Shown here piece after piece: positions 18,045-27,767 of a stretch of DNA of 64,000 bases. Below the pieces are notes generated by a model. It saw only the letters and a program-made list of their open reading frames with translations. It did no database searches and had not been told where the DNA came from. This DNA comes from an uncultured Lachnospiraceae bacterium (GTDB taxonomy: Bacteria > Bacillota > Clostridia > Lachnospirales > Lachnospiraceae). The translations under genes were made by a program, and so were the position numbers. The DNA lies in the NCBI GenBank assembly GCA_946554445.1, contig CAMNSD010000008.1, positions 62,001 through 126,000 on the forward strand. Direction: 5' to 3'. How positions within the stretch are numbered: position 1 is the first letter of the stretch; every line of letters starts with the position of its first letter.

Positions 18045-19769
18045 ATGATATTACCGAATGATAATTATGTGAGCAATTCTATGAAGGAGGAGATTCTTAC
18101 CAGGGCCGTAGAGCAAAACAGCCTTTTGCTGACGCAGGATCAGAGTAGATGGTTTTATAAGAGGTGGCGCGGACTCACGGTAGATACCGGGGATATGGAT
18201 AAGTTGGAGACTCAGTTAGGGGATTATTTGAAGCAGAAGAAGAGACGGTACAGAGAGCGGTATGAAAAAGGAACGAAGCCTTATCCTTCCAGTGTTCCGT
18301 TTGCAAGTTACAAGGCGGAACTGGATAAAGAGGATAATAAGTTGATGACAGCATTTCGCAGACTGCCCAAATGCGGCCTGCTCCATGTTCACAGTGCGGC
18401 CGCTCTTTCGGTGGAGGGATTGATAGATCTTCTGAAGAAATGGGGAGGGAAGGACATTTATATCCAGCTAGAGGGACCGCAGCAAGGGATGATGGTATAT
18501 GATTCTGAAAAAGAGCATCTGGATTCTCCCAAACCTCTGCAAGCGTTTATAGAGGATGACGGGGAAGAGACACTGAAACAATGGCTTACCATAGGCGGAC
18601 ATACAGATAGAGTGGACTATATCTGGGATGAGTTTAATAGGATCTTCGCCCGGACGTCGAGTCTGTTTGCAGACAGGGATTTTTATTATCAGTATCATTA
18701 TAGGTTTTTCTTGGAATGTCTGCGTGACAGGATAGATTATGTGGAATTGCGATGTGGGTTCCAGAATTTTACGGATAGCAGTAAAGATGGCATTCTTGAC
18801 CAGTATTCGGATTTCCTGGATGTACTGCTAAAGGCGAAAAATGCAGCGAAGGATGAATATTTGCGTACAAAGAAAGAAGATGAATGGGAACTGCCCTATG
18901 GAGAACTAAACTTAGGTGTGATCCTGTGCGCAAGGCGTGATAAAGATGCGCAGAAAGAGACCGACAAAGTTGCGCTGATGAAAAAGGTAGATACGGCCAT
19001 CGCCTGGAAGTTGGGGAATTATAATGAACTGATCAAGGGATTTGATTTTGTCAGTGAGGAAGATCGTGGGAAGACCAGCTATACCTATTATCAGGACATT
19101 TTTTATGGAAATGTTATGGATGGGTATGGTAAAGGCAGCAAGGAAGAAAAAGAATTTACGAAGCTGAGGGATCAATATAAAATAGCCAACTTATGCCGGC
19201 TTGATTTGATTGAATTGATGCTCCATGCCGGGGAGAGTCTGTGGATTGAACAGGAAAATATCCTGGATGCAAAGATTGCATCCAAAAGCAGGATTGGGCA
19301 TGGATTCCAATTGCTGGCATATCCGGGCGTCCTGTGGGAATATATGTCGGAGCCGTATGACGGAATGCCGAGAGGACCGGTGTTGGAGGTATGTCCGATC
19401 AGCAATCAGATGCTCCGTTATTTTCCGGATATCAGAAACCATTATGCTTTGATCCTGATGAAGATGGGAGTGCCCTGTGTACTGGCTAACGATGATCCGC
19501 AGATTCTGGGCAATCCAGGACTTTCTTATGATTTTTGGGAAATATATATGGCGTCGGATGGCGGGTTGATGCTGGTGAAAGGGCTTGTGTTCACCGCTTT
19601 TATATTCCAGTATCAGGATAGGATCAACAAGCAGCTGGATAAGTGGGAAATGGTTGATTATAAGAAGTGTCTGCAGGTGTTTGAAGAACAATATTGGATG
19701 CCCTACTTGAAGGAAATGGACCGTATCATAAATGCTGAAAACGGAGGAGAGGATGAAAACAATCAATAA
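18045..19769 (+). CDS. Adenosine-deaminase-like metal-dependent hydrolase
   Basis: 574 residues. The amidohydrolase barrel shows the metal histidines of CGLLHVHSAA (near 110), HAGES (near 395), RIGHGFQL, EVCPISNQM and the aspartates in VLANDDPQI. These fit the adenosine deaminase/ADGF group; the long N-terminal extension and large size exceed ordinary adenosine deaminase (about 340). The ATG at 18045 has GGAGG 5 bases upstream. The next gene overlaps by 17 bp and a SLATT gene follows. The substrate could be adenosine or a related nucleotide signal; that is inference. Confidence 0.75.
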   Translation: MILPNDNYVSNSMKEEILTRAVEQNSLLLTQDQSRWFYKRWRGLTVDTGDMDKLETQLGDYLKQKKRRYRERYEKGTKPYPSSVPFASYKAELDKEDNKLMTAFRRLPKCGLLHVHSAAALSVEGLIDLLKKWGGKDIYIQLEGPQQGMMVYDSEKEHLDSPKPLQAFIEDDGEETLKQWLTIGGHTDRVDYIWDEFNRIFARTSSLFADRDFYYQYHYRFFLECLRDRIDYVELRCGFQNFTDSSKDGILDQYSDFLDVLLKAKNAAKDEYLRTKKEDEWELPYGELNLGVILCARRDKDAQKETDKVALMKKVDTAIAWKLGNYNELIKGFDFVSEEDRGKTSYTYYQDIFYGNVMDGYGKGSKEEKEFTKLRDQYKIANLCRLDLIELMLHAGESLWIEQENILDAKIASKSRIGHGFQLLAYPGVLWEYMSEPYDGMPRGPVLEVCPISNQMLRYFPDIRNHYALILMKMGVPCVLANDDPQILGNPGLSYDFWEIYMASDGGLMLVKGLVFTAFIFQYQDRINKQLDKWEMVDYKKCLQVFEEQYWMPYLKEMDRIINAENGGEDENNQ

Positions 19770-20898
19770 AATGATCAGTAGCTATAATCACAACAAGGGA
19801 ACCATATCTCGCATACGGTATATCGTTATTCATTATACGGGAGATTTTGGGACGGCTGAGGGAAACTGCAAGTATTTTGCGGGTGGGGACAGGAAGGCGT
19901 CGGCCCATTATTTTGTGGGATATGAAGGAGATATCTGGCAGAGCGTGGAGGATGCCAATATTGCATGGCACTGCGGCGCCAAGAACTATATACATCCCGA
20001 ATGTCGAAATTCCAATAGTATCGGCATTGAACTTTGTGTGCGCAAGAAAAATCAAAATAGGAAAGAGGCCTCGGATGAAGATTGGTATTTTGAGGACGCT
20101 ACGGTGAAAGCGGCGGTAGAACTGACCAGAGATTTGATGCAAAAATATGGGGTGCCTGTGGACCATGTCCTGCGGCATTATGATGTGACGGGAAAGATTT
20201 GTCCAGCTCCCTTTGTGCACAATACAACAGCGCATACCTGGGACGAGTTCCAGAAGGCTGTCGGTAAGAGAGGCGGTATTGATTGGGCTGAATGGATCAA
20301 AAAGATTCTGTCAGCAATCGCAAAATTTTTGGCAGGCTTTATGGAAAATGCAATGTCAGCGAGGACAAAAGAGGCCGACCGGTACATGACGCCTATTATG
20401 GGAAAGGCGCGTGTGAGTACCGATCGGATTGCAGCGTACATCATTGGCAAGAACCCTTCTGCGGCATACTGTGCCAGACAGCTGGCCGAACTGTACATAG
20501 AGGAAGGGACTTACGAGGGCGTGCGGGGTGACATTGCGGCGGCCCAGGCCATGCTGGAGACCGGGAATCTGACCTTTGTCGGTTCTGAGGTGACGCCTGA
20601 CCAGAATAATTTCTGCGGTATGGGCGTTACGACAGGGGACAGACGAGGATGCTGTTTTGAGACCATGCGGGACGGTGTGCGGGCGCAGATACAGCATCTG
20701 AAAGCATACGCCAGTGAAGAACCGTTGGTGAAGAAAGTTATCGATCCCCGCTATCGCTATGTGAAGAAAGGCAGCGCGCGTTATGTGGAATGGCTGGGAC
20801 AGAAGGAAAATCCCCAGGGATATGGCTGGGCCACGGGAGCGGGATATGGCGGCAAGATTCTCAGGATTCTGGAAGAGATGAAAAAGCAAACTCTATAA
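19753..20898 (+). CDS. N-acetylmuramoyl-L-alanine amidase with second hydrolase-like domain
   Basis: 381 residues. The N-terminal Amidase_2 fold (about 15-150) has zinc ligands in YIVIHYTG and HYDVTGKICP and the conserved WHCGAKN. After a linker, residues 210-375 resemble a mannosyl-glycoprotein endo-beta-N-acetylglucosaminidase domain (YIEEGTYEGVRGDIAAAQAM, then NFCGMG). No signal peptide is visible, which is odd for a wall enzyme. The start at 19753 has GGAGGAGAGG before it and lies inside the deaminase gene, indicating translational coupling. Confidence 0.8.
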   Translation: MKTINKMISSYNHNKGTISRIRYIVIHYTGDFGTAEGNCKYFAGGDRKASAHYFVGYEGDIWQSVEDANIAWHCGAKNYIHPECRNSNSIGIELCVRKKNQNRKEASDEDWYFEDATVKAAVELTRDLMQKYGVPVDHVLRHYDVTGKICPAPFVHNTTAHTWDEFQKAVGKRGGIDWAEWIKKILSAIAKFLAGFMENAMSARTKEADRYMTPIMGKARVSTDRIAAYIIGKNPSAAYCARQLAELYIEEGTYEGVRGDIAAAQAMLETGNLTFVGSEVTPDQNNFCGMGVTTGDRRGCCFETMRDGVRAQIQHLKAYASEEPLVKKVIDPRYRYVKKGSARYVEWLGQKENPQGYGWATGAGYGGKILRILEEMKKQTL

Positions 20899-21015
20899 AC
20901 GGATAAAATGGTTAAGCATGCAGGAAAAGACAGAGAATGCCGGGGAAAATCCGGAAGGAAAAGTTGGATGAAAGTCGGGATAGGAAATAAAAAGCACAGA
21001 AAGGAGGGAAGAGAG

Positions 21016-21522
21016 ATGTTTGGGAAAAAATCGGAGTACGCACAGTATAAATTTCTGGTGGATGGTCTTACGGACGAGATATTAAAGAAGCGCGTGGAGA
21101 CGAGCCTCCGCTTTTATATCACAAGAGCCAATAAATATAAGAAGCGGGATTCTTTTTTGGGAATGGCAAGTATTGTGATGCCGGCTTTTGCTACATTTGC
21201 GGCGGCGGCCGCCAGTTTTTATGAGGAACAGTATCCGTCCCTGGATCTGGCAGTTCCTGTGATCACCCTGATCGCCACGGTCACGGCCGGGGTGATTGCT
21301 CATTTTAAGTTTTCAGAGAAGATGCAGAATTACAGGGACTTAGCGGAGAGTATGAAAAGCGAGGTGGCCATGTATGAGTGCCGTTCCCAGAAATACAGTA
21401 AGGATAAGGCAGAGGATGAGGAACAGGCGCGGGATATTTTCCTGCAGGCGATTGAAAGGATTATCGAGGACGGATACCGCAAAAGCAGGGAATTGGAGAC
21501 TGCCGATAACAAGTTTTTATAA
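21016..21522 (+). CDS. SLATT/DUF4231-type two-TM membrane protein
   Basis: 168 residues. Two hydrophobic helices (about 50-72, MASIVMPAFATFAAAAASF; about 80-100, LAVPVITLIATVTAGVIA) are followed by a long helix rich in charged residues. This layout matches SLATT proteins, thought to form pores when triggered by partner nucleotide-sensing enzymes. AAAGGAGGG precedes the ATG at 21016; the longer frame from 20908 is highly basic without a ribosome site. It is the third gene after the deaminase-like and amidase genes, 117 bases after the latter. Confidence 0.7.
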   Translation: MFGKKSEYAQYKFLVDGLTDEILKKRVETSLRFYITRANKYKKRDSFLGMASIVMPAFATFAAAAASFYEEQYPSLDLAVPVITLIATVTAGVIAHFKFSEKMQNYRDLAESMKSEVAMYECRSQKYSKDKAEDEEQARDIFLQAIERIIEDGYRKSRELETADNKFL

Positions 21523-21634
21523 AAAGCTGTTCAAATTCCAGGTTTTGGGATGACAACCGAGAGCGCTTTTGTTATAATGCTGAAATGACTGGGAATACGA
21601 AATAATTTTGATATTGATAGAATGAGGTGTTAAG

Positions 21635-22453
21635 ATGCAGGCACAGATTCCTGGAATCGATGAAGACACAGAAGGCATATTGTCTCAGGTTGAATGTTTC
21701 GCGCTGGACATGGACGGCACCATTTATCTGGGAGAACGATGGATCGAAGGCGCTAGGGAGTTTCTTGCTGAGATTGAGGAATCCGGCAGGAACTATGTGT
21801 TCCTGACCAATAATTCTTCCAAAAACGCGGCGGTTTATGTGGAGAAACTCGGGCGGATGGGACTTGCTGTCGGGGAGGAGAAGATTGTCACTTCCGGACA
21901 GGCAACCATATATTATCTGCAAAAGCATTTCCCGGATGCCCGAGTGTTTCTTCTGGGGAATCCGCTGCTGCAGGAGGAGTTTCTGCAGGCGGGGATAACG
22001 TTGGAGGAGGAGCACCCGGATGTGGTGGTGACGGCTTTTGACACAAGCCTTGATTATGCCAAAATGTGCAGAGTCTGCAATCATGTTCGGTCTGGTCTTC
22101 CCTATATTGCCACACATCCGGATTATAACTGCCCCACGGAGGATGGATTTATCCCGGATGCGGGCGCCATCCATGCGTTTATTCATGCATCGGCTTTCCG
22201 CTATCCTGACCGGGTGATCGGTAAGCCGAATGAAGATATTATCGAATATTTGACTACTAGAGTCAATACAGAGCGGGAGCGGATCGCCATGGTGGGAGAC
22301 CGGCTGTATACGGATATTGCAGCGGGCAGGAACCATGGTCTAAAAAGTGTGCTGGTCCTAAGTGGAGAGGCGACGATGGAGGAAGTGCAGACCTCTGAGA
22401 CGGTGCCCCACCTGATTTTTCATTCGGTGCGGGAGATGATACCTTTTATCTGA
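21635..22453 (+). CDS. NagD-like HAD phosphatase
   Basis: 272 residues, HAD class IIA. Motif I is ALDMDGTIYLGE (about 22-33), motif II is FLTNNSSKN, the lysine is in IGKPNEDII and motif IV is MVGDRLYTDIAAG. The large C2 cap lies between. Relatives act on nucleotides, phosphoglycolate or sugar phosphates. TATAAT at 21573 with an upstream TGACAA is a possible promoter. GAGGTG precedes the ATG by 4 bases. Confidence 0.88.
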   Translation: MQAQIPGIDEDTEGILSQVECFALDMDGTIYLGERWIEGAREFLAEIEESGRNYVFLTNNSSKNAAVYVEKLGRMGLAVGEEKIVTSGQATIYYLQKHFPDARVFLLGNPLLQEEFLQAGITLEEEHPDVVVTAFDTSLDYAKMCRVCNHVRSGLPYIATHPDYNCPTEDGFIPDAGAIHAFIHASAFRYPDRVIGKPNEDIIEYLTTRVNTERERIAMVGDRLYTDIAAGRNHGLKSVLVLSGEATMEEVQTSETVPHLIFHSVREMIPFI

Positions 22454-22479
22454 GGTGGCAGGAGAGGAGGAAGAATTGC

Positions 22480-24366
22480 ATGAATATTCAGGCCCAGCTG
22501 TGCGGTATTATACTGGTTATTATTATGATCTTATTCTATGTCAGATATAAGAGTCTGCGGTTGAATACGCAGATTATCTTCCAGTGCCTTCTGGTAGTGG
22601 TTCTTGCCTGCGTCTTTTTTGATATGCTGTCCATCTGGGCAATCGTTCATCTGCTGGAAAAGTCCAGGACTGCCGTAGTAGTGATCTGTAAGACTTATCT
22701 GGCTTCTTTAGTGCTGGTGGGGTTAGCTGGCCTTTTGTATGAGTGTTCGGGTGTGTATGAGCGGCAGAAAAAGTTTGTCTGGGTGACGATGTGCGGACTG
22801 GATATTGCTATTCTGTATATTGTTATCATAGCCTTTCTGCCCATCAGTATCAGTAGAAATGGAAGAATCGTCTATACGGAAGGGCCTAGTGTGCTGATGA
22901 CTTATCTTGGCACATGCAGCTTCTTAGTGGCGAATTTTATCCTGACCATCAAAAAGCGCAGGCAGGCCAATCCACGCAGGACACAAGTGGTGCTGATGTG
23001 GCTGGGGATTTGGTTTGCGGCAGCGGTGGTACAGTTTTTGAATAATGAACTGCTCCTGGTGGGATACGCCGGTGCGGTGGGTATTTTGATCATTTTTTTG
23101 CGGCAGGAAAACCCGGAGTATATGATGGACCGGCTGACTGGACTGTTTAATCAGGATGCGCTCTTTCTCTATGCCAGGAAGCTTTATAATATGGACCGGC
23201 AATTTTCTGTGCTGTCGATTTGCTTCCATCTGGGGATCAGTCAGGCGGACGATGGGGAAAGAGAGCAGGCGGTGATGCTGGAGTTTGCCAGAAGAGTGCC
23301 CAATTTCCCGGACACTAGGATCTTCAAGATGGCGGATGACGAGGTGTGGATGGTATTTGACGATTTAAGCCATGTGGAGAATACCATCGAACAGATTAAG
23401 GTGTTTATTGAGGGTGGGAGAAAAGAGATCGGCGTCATGGCGCAGGTGGAATATATTTACATGCCCAGTTCCCTTCTAGTGAGCGACCATCAGGAGATGA
23501 TCCATCTCATGCAGTATGCCAGATGGAAGAATCAGGAGCATACGCTATCCAATTTCCGGCGGATAGACAAGGAATTTGTGGTGCAGATGCAGCAGGAAAA
23601 GGCTATGGAACTGATGTTGGAACAAGCCATGAAGGAAGATCGGATTGAGGTTTTTTATCAGCCCATTTATTCTACGAAGCACCATAGATTTGTAAGCGCA
23701 GAGGCGTTGGTACGGATGCGGGACACAGAGGGCAGGCTGGTGCCGCCGGCGGCCTTTATCCCAGTGGCGGAAAGAAACGGGAAGATATTGCAGCTGGGGG
23801 AAATCGTATTTGATAAGGTGTGCCGCTTTTTTACGAGACAGCATCTGGAGCAGTGCGGAATGCATTATATAGAAGTGAATCTGTCCGTGGTGCAGTGCAG
23901 TTATGAGAAACTTGCGGAAGATTATATCAGTATTATGACAAAGTACCGGATTCGCCCGGAATATATTAATCTGGAAATTACGGAGTCGGGCTCCATGTCC
24001 GCCAAAAAGACTTTGTTAGGAAATATGCACACGCTGCAGGAGTTTGGGGTGCGGTTTTCTCTGGATGATTTTGGAACCGGGCAGTCCAATCTCAACTATA
24101 TTGTGGACATGCCGATAGATATCGTGAAATTTGACCGGGAGATGAGTCAAGCTTTCTTCCGGGATGAGAAGGCGCGGTACGTGATGAACGCGGCCATGCA
24201 GATGATTCAGGGCATGCAGCTTAAGATCGTGTCGGAAGGCATTGAGGATGAGGAACAGTACCGTAAAATGGAGAGCCTGGGCATTGACTACATTCAGGGC
24301 TACTATTTTTCCAAGCCCCTTCCCGAGACAGAGTTTGTGGAATTTTTGCACAAAAACAATGCTTAA
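22480..24366 (+). CDS. Membrane EAL phosphodiesterase with degenerate GGDEF
   Basis: 628 residues. Residues 1-215 contain about seven hydrophobic helices, a likely membrane sensor. Residues 225-350 keep the fold start DRLTGLFNQDALF but lack a GGDEF signature, so no cyclase is expected. The EAL domain (370-625) keeps the catalytic set: AEALVRM, NLEITESG, DDFGTGQSN, KFDREM and SEGIEDEEQ. It should hydrolyse cyclic di-GMP at the inner membrane face. The signal sensed is unknown. GAGGAGG lies close upstream of the ATG. Confidence 0.88.
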   Translation: MNIQAQLCGIILVIIMILFYVRYKSLRLNTQIIFQCLLVVVLACVFFDMLSIWAIVHLLEKSRTAVVVICKTYLASLVLVGLAGLLYECSGVYERQKKFVWVTMCGLDIAILYIVIIAFLPISISRNGRIVYTEGPSVLMTYLGTCSFLVANFILTIKKRRQANPRRTQVVLMWLGIWFAAAVVQFLNNELLLVGYAGAVGILIIFLRQENPEYMMDRLTGLFNQDALFLYARKLYNMDRQFSVLSICFHLGISQADDGEREQAVMLEFARRVPNFPDTRIFKMADDEVWMVFDDLSHVENTIEQIKVFIEGGRKEIGVMAQVEYIYMPSSLLVSDHQEMIHLMQYARWKNQEHTLSNFRRIDKEFVVQMQQEKAMELMLEQAMKEDRIEVFYQPIYSTKHHRFVSAEALVRMRDTEGRLVPPAAFIPVAERNGKILQLGEIVFDKVCRFFTRQHLEQCGMHYIEVNLSVVQCSYEKLAEDYISIMTKYRIRPEYINLEITESGSMSAKKTLLGNMHTLQEFGVRFSLDDFGTGQSNLNYIVDMPIDIVKFDREMSQAFFRDEKARYVMNAAMQMIQGMQLKIVSEGIEDEEQYRKMESLGIDYIQGYYFSKPLPETEFVEFLHKNNA

Positions 24367-24405
24367 TTTCTGGATAAAACAGCAAAATAAAAGTATCATA
24401 AGAAT

Positions 24406-24432
24406 ACCCTCTTGTCAAAAGGACAGGAGGGT
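24406..24432 (+). terminator. Weak terminator hairpin
   Basis: ACCCTCTTGTC pairs with GACAGGAGGGT around the loop AAAAG (one G-U). The following tract GTTATGCTGTTTT is poor in U. Confidence 0.45.
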
Positions 24433-24461
24433 GTTATGCTGTTTTCACAGTAATTGGAAAC

Positions 24462-24481
24462 GTTACCGGTAACATTACCGG
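24462..24481 (+). promoter_or_regulatory. LacI-type operator before malQ
   Basis: The palindrome GTTACCGGTAAC (24462-24473) is followed by another half-site, ATTACCGG, 12 bp after the first TTACCG. It lies about 80 bases before malQ, with a LacI-family gene just downstream of malQ as the plausible binder. Confidence 0.55.
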
Positions 24482-24551
24482 AGTAAGTATTTTTAAGAAG
24501 AAGTAGAAATATAAGGTAGAAGAATAACGAAGGAAAGGATTTGTTGGTGTT

Positions 24552-26033
24552 ATGAGAAAAAGTGGTGTGTTATTGCCTGTATCCAGTATTCCGTCCAGGT
24601 ATGGGATCGGCGCCTTTTCCAGGGAGGCGTATACGTTCATTGATCTATTAGAAAAAGCAGGACAGTCCTACTGGCAGATCCTGCCGTTGGGGCCCACGGG
24701 CTATGGGGATTCTCCCTATCAGTCTTTTTCAACTTTTGCGGGCAATCCTTACTATATTGACCTGGAAGCGCTGATCGAGGCTGGCTATCTGACGAGGGCG
24801 GAATGTGATCGGTATGACTTTGGCGACGATGATGCCTATGTGGACTATGAGAAGATTTATCTATCCAGGTTTCGGGCGCTTAAGACAGCCTATCGAAACA
24901 GCCACATTGAGGAGGATGCGGCCTATCAGGAGTTTGTGGAAGACAACGCCTACTGGCTCAATGACTATGCGCTCTATATGGCGGTGAAAAATTCCTTCGG
25001 CGGCAAAAGCTGGAGCGAGTGGGACGAGGATATCAGACTCCGTAAACCGGCCGCGATGAAGAAGTATACTGAGAAATTTGCAGAAGAGATAGCTTTTTAC
25101 CAGTTCCAGCAGTACCTGTTTTCCAGCCAGTGGCTGGCGCTGAAACAGTATGCCAATGACAGGAACATTCAGATTATCGGGGACATTCCCATCTATGTGG
25201 CCTTTGACAGTTCGGACACCTGGGCGAACCCGGAACTGTTCCAGCTGGATGAGACACTGACGCCCACCGCGGTGGCGGGCTGTCCGCCGGATGCTTTCTC
25301 GGCTACCGGCCAGTTGTGGGGAAATCCCCTGTACCGCTGGGAGTATCATCAGGAGACGGATTATGCATGGTGGATGAAACGCATTGATTATTGTTACCGA
25401 CTCTATGATGTGGTGCGCATTGATCATTTTCGTGGGTTTGACGAGTATTATTCGATTCCTTATGGGGATCCCACAGCAGAGTTCGGACATTGGGAGAAAG
25501 GGCCGGGGTATGAGATCTTTAAGACCATGAAAACGCAGCTGGGCAGAAAGGCTGTGATTGCCGAGGATTTGGGATTTTTGACTGATTCGGTCATTAAACT
25601 GGTGAAAAAGACCGGCTATCCGGGGATGAAGATTCTGCAGTTTGCCTTTGACTCCAGGGAAGAGAGCGATTACCTGCCCCACAACTATGTGGCTAACAGC
25701 ATCGCCTACACTGGGACGCATGACAATGACACCACCCTTGGCTGGTATGATAAGCTGCCGCGAAAAGACAAGGCTTTTGCCAGAAAATATCTGGATATCC
25801 GTTCCAGGAAGGATGTGCCGTGGGTATTTATCCGCGCGGCGCTGGCCAGTGTATCCGATACCTGTGTGATTCCCATGCAGGATTATCTGGAACTTGGCAC
25901 TGAGGCCAGGACTAATATGCCTTCCACACTGGGAACCAACTGGAAGTGGCGGATGCTGCCGGGACAGTTTACAGAGGAACTGGCAGAGAGGATGTATGAC
26001 ATGACGAAACTTTACGGAAGAGTGCAGAAATAA
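24552..26033 (+). CDS. malQ: 4-alpha-glucanotransferase (amylomaltase)
   Basis: 493 residues, GH77. It disproportionates maltodextrins in the cytoplasm. Typical segments are GPTGYGDSPYQSFSTFAGNPYYID, DIPIYVAFDSSDTW, VVRIDHFRGFDEYYSIP (nucleophile Asp in RIDHFRG), IAEDLGFLT (acid/base Glu) and YTGTHDNDTT, all in order. Length is normal. A LacI-type operator lies upstream and a LacI regulator follows by 20 bases, a common maltose-operon pairing. Confidence 0.95.
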   Translation: MRKSGVLLPVSSIPSRYGIGAFSREAYTFIDLLEKAGQSYWQILPLGPTGYGDSPYQSFSTFAGNPYYIDLEALIEAGYLTRAECDRYDFGDDDAYVDYEKIYLSRFRALKTAYRNSHIEEDAAYQEFVEDNAYWLNDYALYMAVKNSFGGKSWSEWDEDIRLRKPAAMKKYTEKFAEEIAFYQFQQYLFSSQWLALKQYANDRNIQIIGDIPIYVAFDSSDTWANPELFQLDETLTPTAVAGCPPDAFSATGQLWGNPLYRWEYHQETDYAWWMKRIDYCYRLYDVVRIDHFRGFDEYYSIPYGDPTAEFGHWEKGPGYEIFKTMKTQLGRKAVIAEDLGFLTDSVIKLVKKTGYPGMKILQFAFDSREESDYLPHNYVANSIAYTGTHDNDTTLGWYDKLPRKDKAFARKYLDIRSRKDVPWVFIRAALASVSDTCVIPMQDYLELGTEARTNMPSTLGTNWKWRMLPGQFTEELAERMYDMTKLYGRVQK

Positions 26034-26053
26034 GCAGAGGATCGGGTGTTTGG

Positions 26054-27094
26054 ATGGCTGAAATTACAATTAAAGATATTGCAAAACAATGCGGCGTAGG
26101 AATCAGTACTGTTTCCAGGGCCCTGAACAATCATCCGGATATCAATCCGGAAACCAGGAAAAAGATTCTTCAGGTAATCGAGGAGACGGGCTTCATTCCC
26201 AACAACAGCGCCAGGAACCTGAAAAGGACGGATGCCAAGTGCATTGCCGTGTTGGTGAAAGGTATCACCAATCCACTCTTTAGCAATATGATCCGGATTA
26301 TCGAGGAGGAAACACAGCGGAATAAATATGCACTGGTGCTTCGGCATGTTAAGATGCAGGAGGACGAGGTGGATGTGGCGTTGGAACTGGAAAAGGAAAA
26401 GCGGCTGCGGGGCATTGTGTTCCTGGGTGGTCTGTTTGAACATTCCGAGGAAAAACTTGGAAAATTAAACGTTCCCTTTATTTTCAGCATGATCGGCGTC
26501 AATGTCCTGGACCGTGCCGGGAAGGTGGCGTTTTCCAATATTGCTGTGGATGACAGGCGGGAGAGCGAGAAGATGACAGAATATCTGCTGGGGCTGGGAC
26601 ACCGGCAGATTGCCCTGATCACAGAACGGTCAGAGCGTCCCATCGGACGGCTGCGCATGGAAGGCTACAGGGAGGCTTTTGCGAAACGCGGGCTGGATGT
26701 GCCGGAGCATCTGATTTGTTACGTACAGGAAGAAATTGACCATTATTCCATGGAGAACGGTTATCTGACGACGAAAAAACTCCTGCAGTCAGGGGAAAAG
26801 GTGACAGCCATTTATGCGGTCTCAGATTCCTTAGCTGTCGGCGCCTGTCGGGCAGTATTGGAGACTGGCAGGCGGATTCCGGAAGATATTTCCGTGGCCG
26901 GATACGATGGCATTGAGTTGGGGGAGTACTATAATCCGCAGCTGACCACCATCAGGCAGCCGGCGGAGGAGATTGCCAGAAAGACCATCTATCTTCTGCT
27001 GGATGTGATCGCACAGCGCAAGGAGCATCAGCAGATTGTTTTGCCGGCGGAGTTGGTGGTGCGGGAGTCTACTGAGGCGTGCAGGGAACAGTAG
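26054..27094 (+). CDS. LacI-family transcriptional regulator
   Basis: 346 residues. The N-terminal HTH (ITIKDIAKQCGVGISTVSRAL) and hinge (NNSARNLKR) are followed by a periplasmic-binding-protein-like sugar domain (60-340), with DDRRESEKMTEYLLGLGHR and AVSDSLAVGACR. It probably controls malQ through the GTTACCGGTAAC site and responds to a maltodextrin, by analogy with MalR. No CcpA-specific feature was checked. Confidence 0.88.
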   Translation: MAEITIKDIAKQCGVGISTVSRALNNHPDINPETRKKILQVIEETGFIPNNSARNLKRTDAKCIAVLVKGITNPLFSNMIRIIEEETQRNKYALVLRHVKMQEDEVDVALELEKEKRLRGIVFLGGLFEHSEEKLGKLNVPFIFSMIGVNVLDRAGKVAFSNIAVDDRRESEKMTEYLLGLGHRQIALITERSERPIGRLRMEGYREAFAKRGLDVPEHLICYVQEEIDHYSMENGYLTTKKLLQSGEKVTAIYAVSDSLAVGACRAVLETGRRIPEDISVAGYDGIELGEYYNPQLTTIRQPAEEIARKTIYLLLDVIAQRKEHQQIVLPAELVVRESTEACREQ

Positions 27095-27130
27095 AGAGCA
27101 GCCCGAACAGGAAAGAATAGCAGGATACCT

Positions 27131-27164
27131 AAAAACCGGCAGAAAATTTTAAAATTTCTGCCGG
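27131..27164 (-). terminator. Terminator overlapping the end of the CYTH gene
   Basis: CCGGCAGAAA and TTTCTGCCGG pair. On the minus strand TTTTTAGG follows. The hairpin contains the stop of the CYTH gene at 27149. Confidence 0.75.
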
Positions 27165-27652
27165 CTCAGGTTAGAATTATGATAGGCGGGATCGTTTGTA
27201 ACGTCTTGACTAAACCAGTCAAGTGGGAGAAACGCTTCCGCCGTCTCTTTGTCAGGAAACTCTACCTCGGCGATGATCAGGGGAGCGAAGGGAGGCTCGA
27301 AAATATCTAATTCCACAGATAGACTAATCTGGTCAATAGAATCCTGTCCGGATGACAGATATGTCGCATCAAACTGTGGGTGGTCAATGGGTATGACATA
27401 GCGTTTTTTAGAGATGATATTTCCGTCTGCTTTTTCCCGCAGATGGCAGTATGATGCCTCATTTAAAGGGAGATTGTACTCTTCCCTGGCGAGCAGTCCT
27501 TTGCCTTTATAGGTCAGATAGTAGGAATCATCCTGCCGGCGGATCCTGACAACCGGGTCAGTATTGAGATAGGCTTGCTCGATGATGTGGCAGGGGTAGG
27601 AAGACAGGTTTTCAGGGAGTTTGGTGATGGTAAATTTGCGTTCGATTTCCAT
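27149..27652 (-). CDS. CYTH-domain protein
   Basis: 167 residues. It starts MEIERKFTI, the ExExK signature of CYTH triphosphate tunnel enzymes, followed by alternating beta strands with basic residues (VVRIRRQDD, LTYKGKG). Bacterial members hydrolyse inorganic triphosphate or thiamine triphosphate, or have unknown roles. AAGGAG precedes the ATG on the minus strand. It stands alone between LacI and MATE genes. Confidence 0.88.
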   Translation of the reverse strand: MEIERKFTITKLPENLSSYPCHIIEQAYLNTDPVVRIRRQDDSYYLTYKGKGLLAREEYNLPLNEASYCHLREKADGNIISKKRYVIPIDHPQFDATYLSSGQDSIDQISLSVELDIFEPPFAPLIIAEVEFPDKETAEAFLPLDWFSQDVTNDPAYHNSNLSRQKF

Positions 27653-27767
27653 GAGGCGCTCCTTTTATGTGATTTTCGTATCTTATAAAATAAATATATA
27701 AAATATGGAAGGATAACGCAATACAGGTTATAATAATAGTATATATTTTACCAAGGAAACTATAGAT

